The position numbers and the translations under genes are program-made. The notes below the pieces were generated by a model. It ran no database searches, was not told where the DNA came from, and saw nothing but the letters and a program-made list of their open reading frames with translations. This document shows, piece by piece, positions 62,572 through 64,000 of a DNA stretch of 64,000 nucleotides. Within the stretch, counting starts at the first letter, position 1. Each line of letters begins with the position of its first letter. Where the stretch lies: NCBI RefSeq assembly GCF_007830035.1, contig NZ_VLKN01000006.1:186001-250000 (forward strand). The letters run 5' to 3'. Source of the DNA: Luteimonas cucumeris. GTDB lineage: Bacteria; Pseudomonadota; Gammaproteobacteria; Xanthomonadales; Xanthomonadaceae.

Positions 62572-63837
62572 ACCGGTGCGGCGACGGCTGAGCGCGTGCA
62601 GCGGCAAACCGCACAGCACAAGCGCGGCGCCCCACAGCAGTGCTTCGGCGCCAATCCCGACCAGCGCATACAGGCTGTAGAGCAGCGCCAGCGTCGCGAC
62701 GATCCTGCCGTTGCCATCGCCGCGATGCAGCCAGGCCGCGCTGCTGACCACGAACGGCAGCAGCGAAGCCGCCGTCGACAGCAGGATCGAGAACGTGAAC
62801 AGCTGCACCAGCGAACGCGTGTAGTTGGACACCACCAGCACGCTAGCCAGCGCGCTGCTGACGAGCACGCCGAACGCCGGCGTGCCGCGTGCATCCAGGC
62901 CTGCGAATCGCGCCGGCAACAAACCGTCGCGAGCGGCCGCCAGCGGGATCTGCCCGGACAGCAGCACCCAGCCATTCAAGGCGCCGAAACAGGACACCAT
63001 CGCCACTGCGGCCACGCCCATCGCGGCACCCGGTCCCCACAGCACGCGCGCGGCTTCGGCCATCGGCGCTGCGGAATCCTTCAATCGATCCGCCGGCAAC
63101 AGTCCCAGTACCGCGGTGCAGGTCAGGATGGTGGCGAAGCCCGCCACCAGCGTGCCGATCACGGTCGCGCGCGGGATCGCGCGGCGGGCGTCGGCGATCG
63201 ATCCGGCCGGAATGGTGGCGGCTTCCAGGCCGAGGAAGGCCCACAGCGTCAGCGCGACGGTCGCCTGGATGGTGCCGGGCAGGCTGCCGCTGTCGGCCTG
63301 CGGCAGGCGCAGGTGGTGCGCATCCATGAACCAGATCGCGATGCCGCCGAACAACAGCAACGGCACGATCTTCAGCACCGTGGTCAGTACCTGCATGCGA
63401 CCGGCCTCGCGTATGCCGGCGAGGTTGATCGCGGTGCAGATCCACAACGCCGTCAGCGAGCACATCGCCGCACGTGGTGGCGTGGACACCAGTTGCGGAA
63501 AGATCGCACCGATGCTGCCGGCAAACGCGACGGCAATGGCGGCGTTCGCGCACCAGATCGAGATCCAGTAACTCCATGCGATCAGGAACCCGGGCGTCTC
63601 GCCGAAGGCATTGCGCGCGTAGGCATAGGGCCCGCCGGTCTGCGGCCAGTGCGCCGCCAGGCGTGCGAAGGTCAACGCCAGCAACAGCGCACCGGCGAGC
63701 GTGATGCCCCAGCCGATCAGGCTGGCCGCGCCGTAGGGCGCCAGCGAGGCCGGCAACAAGAACACGCCCGAGCCGATCATGTTGCCGACGACCAGCGCGG
63801 TCGCGGCCAGCAGCCCCAGCGGTCGCGTGGCGTTCAT
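62566..63837 (-). CDS. APC superfamily amino acid permease
   Basis: The 423-residue permease has about 12 helices with the APC signature VVGNMIGSGVFLLPASLAPYG in helix 1, the TGGPYAYARNAFGETPGFLIAWSYWISIW stretch, AFLGLEAATIPAGSIADARRAIPRATVIG, and GWVLLSGQIPLAAARDGLLP. This is the AdiC/YjeH-like group that moves amino acids or arginine/agmatine-type substrates; the substrate here is open. ATG 63837 overlaps the stop of the upstream Rieske oxygenase gene, so they are co-transcribed. Confidence 0.87.
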   Translation of the reverse strand: MNATRPLGLLAATALVVGNMIGSGVFLLPASLAPYGAASLIGWGITLAGALLLALTFARLAAHWPQTGGPYAYARNAFGETPGFLIAWSYWISIWCANAAIAVAFAGSIGAIFPQLVSTPPRAAMCSLTALWICTAINLAGIREAGRMQVLTTVLKIVPLLLFGGIAIWFMDAHHLRLPQADSGSLPGTIQATVALTLWAFLGLEAATIPAGSIADARRAIPRATVIGTLVAGFATILTCTAVLGLLPADRLKDSAAPMAEAARVLWGPGAAMGVAAVAMVSCFGALNGWVLLSGQIPLAAARDGLLPARFAGLDARGTPAFGVLVSSALASVLVVSNYTRSLVQLFTFSILLSTAASLLPFVVSSAAWLHRGDGNGRIVATLALLYSLYALVGIGAEALLWGAALVLCGLPLHALSRRRTGL

Positions 63838-64000
63838 TCTGCGACGCCGGCCTGTCGATAGGCGTTGCGCAGCAGTTCCTGGAAGTGGTGCAGCGCATTC
63901 TCGCGCAACGGATTCAAACGGCCGGGCAGGTAGGAGCCTGATGCAAGGCCACGTTGTACGTCCTCGCAGATGCCGAGGTCCTCATGCTGCACCTCGTCGC
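63834..64000 (-). CDS. Rieske ring-hydroxylating oxygenase alpha subunit, C-terminal fragment (cut by window)
   Basis: Only the last 54 codons are present; the gene continues beyond position 64000. The residues DEVQHEDLGICEDVQRGLAS, GSYLPGRLNPLRENALHHFQ and the end are the C-terminal signature of Rieske non-haem iron oxygenase alpha subunits (ring-hydroxylating or amine-monooxygenase-like). The link to the amino acid permease (four-base overlap) suggests a substrate that is imported by it, such as a quaternary amine or amino-acid derivative; this is inference. Confidence 0.75.
   Translation of the reverse strand, partial: DEVQHEDLGICEDVQRGLASGSYLPGRLNPLRENALHHFQELLRNAYRQAGVAE

Overview
The window is a GC-rich chromosomal segment of a gammaproteobacterium of the Xanthomonadaceae type (Lysobacter/Luteimonas/Xanthomonas relatives). 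The basis is the order pyrG-kdsA-eno-ftsB-ispD-ispF-truD followed by surE-pcm-yqaA-nlpD, the run rlmE-ftsH-folP-miaA-hfq-hflX-hflK-hflC-DUF2065-purA, gcvP behind a glycine riboswitch, many 4-base ATGA/GTGA gene overlaps, and several families of short extragenic palindromes. The species is an inference. No rRNA, tRNA, CRISPR array, prophage or IS transposase was recognised.

Layout. 0-9.9 kb: slyD, a DUF418 membrane protein, a DadA-like oxidoreductase overlapping gorA, hutG, an exported S9 peptidase and parE (the last two on the minus strand), and a small exported coiled protein with a terminator. 10-20.2 kb: housekeeping operons for CTP (pyrG), KDO (kdsA, metal-dependent class), glycolysis (eno), division (ftsB), isoprenoids (ispD, ispF), tRNA pseudouridylation (truD), an Smr nuclease gene on the other strand, then surE-pcm-VTT protein-nlpD; rpoS is absent after nlpD. 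20.2-31.4 kb: a HExxH exported protein of unknown family, Mth938-like and YhbY proteins, then rlmE, ftsH, a glycine-zipper miniprotein, folP, miaA, hfq, hflX, hflKC and DUF2065.

31.4-34.9 kb is a repeat-laden stretch interrupted only by purA. It holds a perfect 24-bp inverted repeat, a 648-bp giant inverted repeat, paired REP-like elements and an array of ten palindromic cores phased at exactly 21 bp. It leads into an AT-richer AlbA/HATPase regulator gene that looks acquired. 36.4-40.4 kb is a loose set of accessory single genes (alpha/beta hydrolase, retropepsin-like protein, GST, GFA protein, exported unknown, VOC protein).

40.4-64 kb: a beta-propeller phytase divergent from a TonB-dependent receptor (probably one phosphate/phytate acquisition unit), an exported M64 peptidase, an M1 aminopeptidase with decayed sequence behind it, an orphan histidine kinase, a ybhP-clsB-ybhN phospholipid operon, katE, an RluA-type pseudouridine synthase, gcvP with a tandem glycine riboswitch, a VOC/membrane protein/Bcr-CflA operon, an APC permease and the 3' end of a Rieske oxygenase gene.

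No complete new multi-gene system is evident. The most unusual material is the repeat-rich 31-35 kb interval, the solitary AlbA/HATPase gene beside it and the HExxH protein.
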